Below, in pieces: positions 62,967-64,000 of a stretch of 64,000 bases of DNA. Numbering within the stretch: position 1 is the first letter of the stretch; every line of letters begins with the position of its first letter. This DNA is from Streptomyces sp. NBC_01439 (GTDB lineage Bacteria > Actinomycetota > Actinomycetes > Streptomycetales > Streptomycetaceae), in the NCBI RefSeq assembly GCF_036227605.1, contig NZ_CP109487.1, forward strand, positions 6,881,501 to 6,945,500, in the 5' to 3' direction. Below the pieces are notes generated by a model. It was not told the DNA's origin and did no database searches. It saw only the letters and a list, made by a program, of their open reading frames with translations. The translations under genes and the position numbers were made by a program.

Positions 62967-64000
62967 GTGGCAGATTCAGCATCGAAGAAGACGGACCAGA
63001 CGACCGCAGGGGACCGCCCCCGCCTGATGCTCATGGACGGGCACTCCCTGGCCTACCGGGCGTTTTTCGCGCTGCCCGCGGAGAACTTCACGACCGCGAC
63101 GGGGCAGCCGACCAACGCAATCTACGGTTTCGCGTCGATGCTGGCGAACACGCTGCGCGACGAGGCCCCCACGCACTTCGCGGTGGCGTTCGACGTCTCC
63201 CGCAAGACGTGGCGTTCGACGGAGTTCCCCGAGTACAAGGCGAACCGCTCCAAGACCCCCGACGAGTTCAAGGGGCAGGTCGAGCTGATCGGCGAGCTGC
63301 TCGACACGATGCACGTGCCGCGGTTCGCGGTCGACGGCTTCGAGGCCGACGACGTGATCGCGACGCTGGCGACGCAGGCGGAGGCGGCCGGCTTCGACGT
63401 GCTGATCGTCACCGGCGACCGCGACTCCTTCCAGCTCGTCTCCGAGCACACCACCGTGCTCTACCCGACCAAGGGCGTCTCCGAGCTCACCCGGTTCACC
63501 CCGGAGAAGGTCGTGGAGAAGTACGGCCTCACCCCGCAGCAGTACCCGGACTTCGCGGCGCTGCGCGGCGACCCGTCCGACAACCTGCCGGGCATTCCGG
63601 GCGTCGGTGAGAAGACCGCGGCCAAGTGGATCACCCAGTTCGGGTCGTTCGCGGAGCTCGTGGAGCGCGCCGAGGAGGTCAAGGGCAAGGCCGGGCAGAA
63701 CTTCCGGGACCACCTGGAGGCCGTCAAGCTCAACCGGGTCCTGACCGAGATGGTCAAGGACGTGGAGCTGCCCAAGGCCCCGGCCGACCTGGTCCGCGCC
63801 CCCTACGACCGGACCGCCATGCTCGGCGTGCTGGACGTGCTGGAGATCCGCAACGCCTCGCTGCGCGAGCGGCTGCTCGCCGTGGACCCGGGCGCGGCCG
63901 CCCCGGAGGCCCCGGCTCCGGCGGCCGGCGTGGAGCTGGACGCGTCCGTGCTGGGCACGGGCGAGCTGGCGCCGTGGCTGGAGGGCCACGCGGGCGACCC
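62967..64000 (+). CDS. polA: DNA polymerase I, N-terminal part (runs off the edge)
   Basis: The first 344 codons of PolA are present. The 5'-3' exonuclease domain is clear: LMDGHSLAYRAFFALP, the acidic FAVDGFEADDVIATLA, IVTGDRDSFQLV and the helix-hairpin-helix GDPSDNLPGIPGVGEKTAAK. The remainder lies outside the window. The GTG at 62967 follows TAGGAT by seven bases, so the transcript may be leaderless. It replaces RNA primers and fills repair gaps. Confidence 0.96.
   Translation, partial: MADSASKKTDQTTAGDRPRLMLMDGHSLAYRAFFALPAENFTTATGQPTNAIYGFASMLANTLRDEAPTHFAVAFDVSRKTWRSTEFPEYKANRSKTPDEFKGQVELIGELLDTMHVPRFAVDGFEADDVIATLATQAEAAGFDVLIVTGDRDSFQLVSEHTTVLYPTKGVSELTRFTPEKVVEKYGLTPQQYPDFAALRGDPSDNLPGIPGVGEKTAAKWITQFGSFAELVERAEEVKGKAGQNFRDHLEAVKLNRVLTEMVKDVELPKAPADLVRAPYDRTAMLGVLDVLEIRNASLRERLLAVDPGAAAPEAPAPAAGVELDASVLGTGELAPWLEGHAGD

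Overview
The window is a chromosomal segment of a Streptomyces or a very close relative. The evidence is the very high GC content, the many GTG starts, ATGA/GTGA-coupled operons, several apparently leaderless genes, and typical actinobacterial families (ALF-repeat surface protein, GntR/UTRA pairs, ANTAR regulator PdtaR, DmdR-type siderophore enzymes). The backbone is housekeeping: the end of gltB and gltD at the left edge, then pyk, pdtaR, the livKHMGF branched-chain amino-acid importer, a molybdopterin oxidoreductase, and the start of polA at the right edge. From memory these same genes lie much closer together in S. coelicolor, so the stretch from about 1.7 to 43 kb reads as accessory DNA inserted between gltD and the pyk side.

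Region by region. 0-13 kb: gltBD; a small regulator cassette bounded by two near-identical 43-bp terminator repeats (GntR, an HTH-less UTRA partner, an anti-sigma-type ATPase); a secreted protein; a hydrolase; a HIT protein; a YtrA-type regulator with its ABC exporter; PPOX and VWA proteins; PadR; an SDR coupled to an esterase; a membrane protein; SMI1. 13-31.8 kb: a steroid-catabolism island. It encodes the C/D-ring (HIP) pathway: FadE31-like and FadE32/33-like dehydrogenases, a collapsed fadE30 remnant, IpdF, KstR2, FadA6, then IpdC, IpdB, IpdA, EchA20 and two SDRs. Cold-shock protein, DEAD-box helicase and a secreted tyrosine phosphatase lie inside it. An intact HsaD follows, with the C-terminal scrap of a 3-ketosteroid 1-dehydrogenase directly downstream. 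Two copies of one palindrome, CCNAACANNTGTTNGG, sit in the two divergent promoter regions and probably bind the KstR2 protein.

31.8-43.9 kb: acid phosphatase, a metallopeptidase-like gene split by a TAA, a trypsin-like protease, a response-regulator fragment with hexamer repeats, a membrane protein/winged-helix pair, chorismate mutase, aminopeptidase N, DesA/DesB siderophore enzymes without DesC/DesD, and a cell-wall-anchored ALF-repeat protein. 44-51.7 kb: Tat-exported 5'-nucleotidase, SIMPL protein, pyruvate kinase, an EF-hand protein, a MarR-like regulator, two hypotheticals, a LAGLIDADG/HTH protein with a TTA codon, and a tRNA with a CAA anticodon but a short variable loop. 51.8-64 kb: pdtaR, liv operon, lipoprotein, HEAT-like protein, PaaI thioesterase, FdhF-type oxidoreductase, polA.

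The most informative signal is the steroid island: operators and most enzymes are kept, while fadE30 and kstD are reduced to short fragments, so the pathway looks to be in the course of decay or re-purposing. All functional names are from reading motifs and remembered family sequences; no database search was run.
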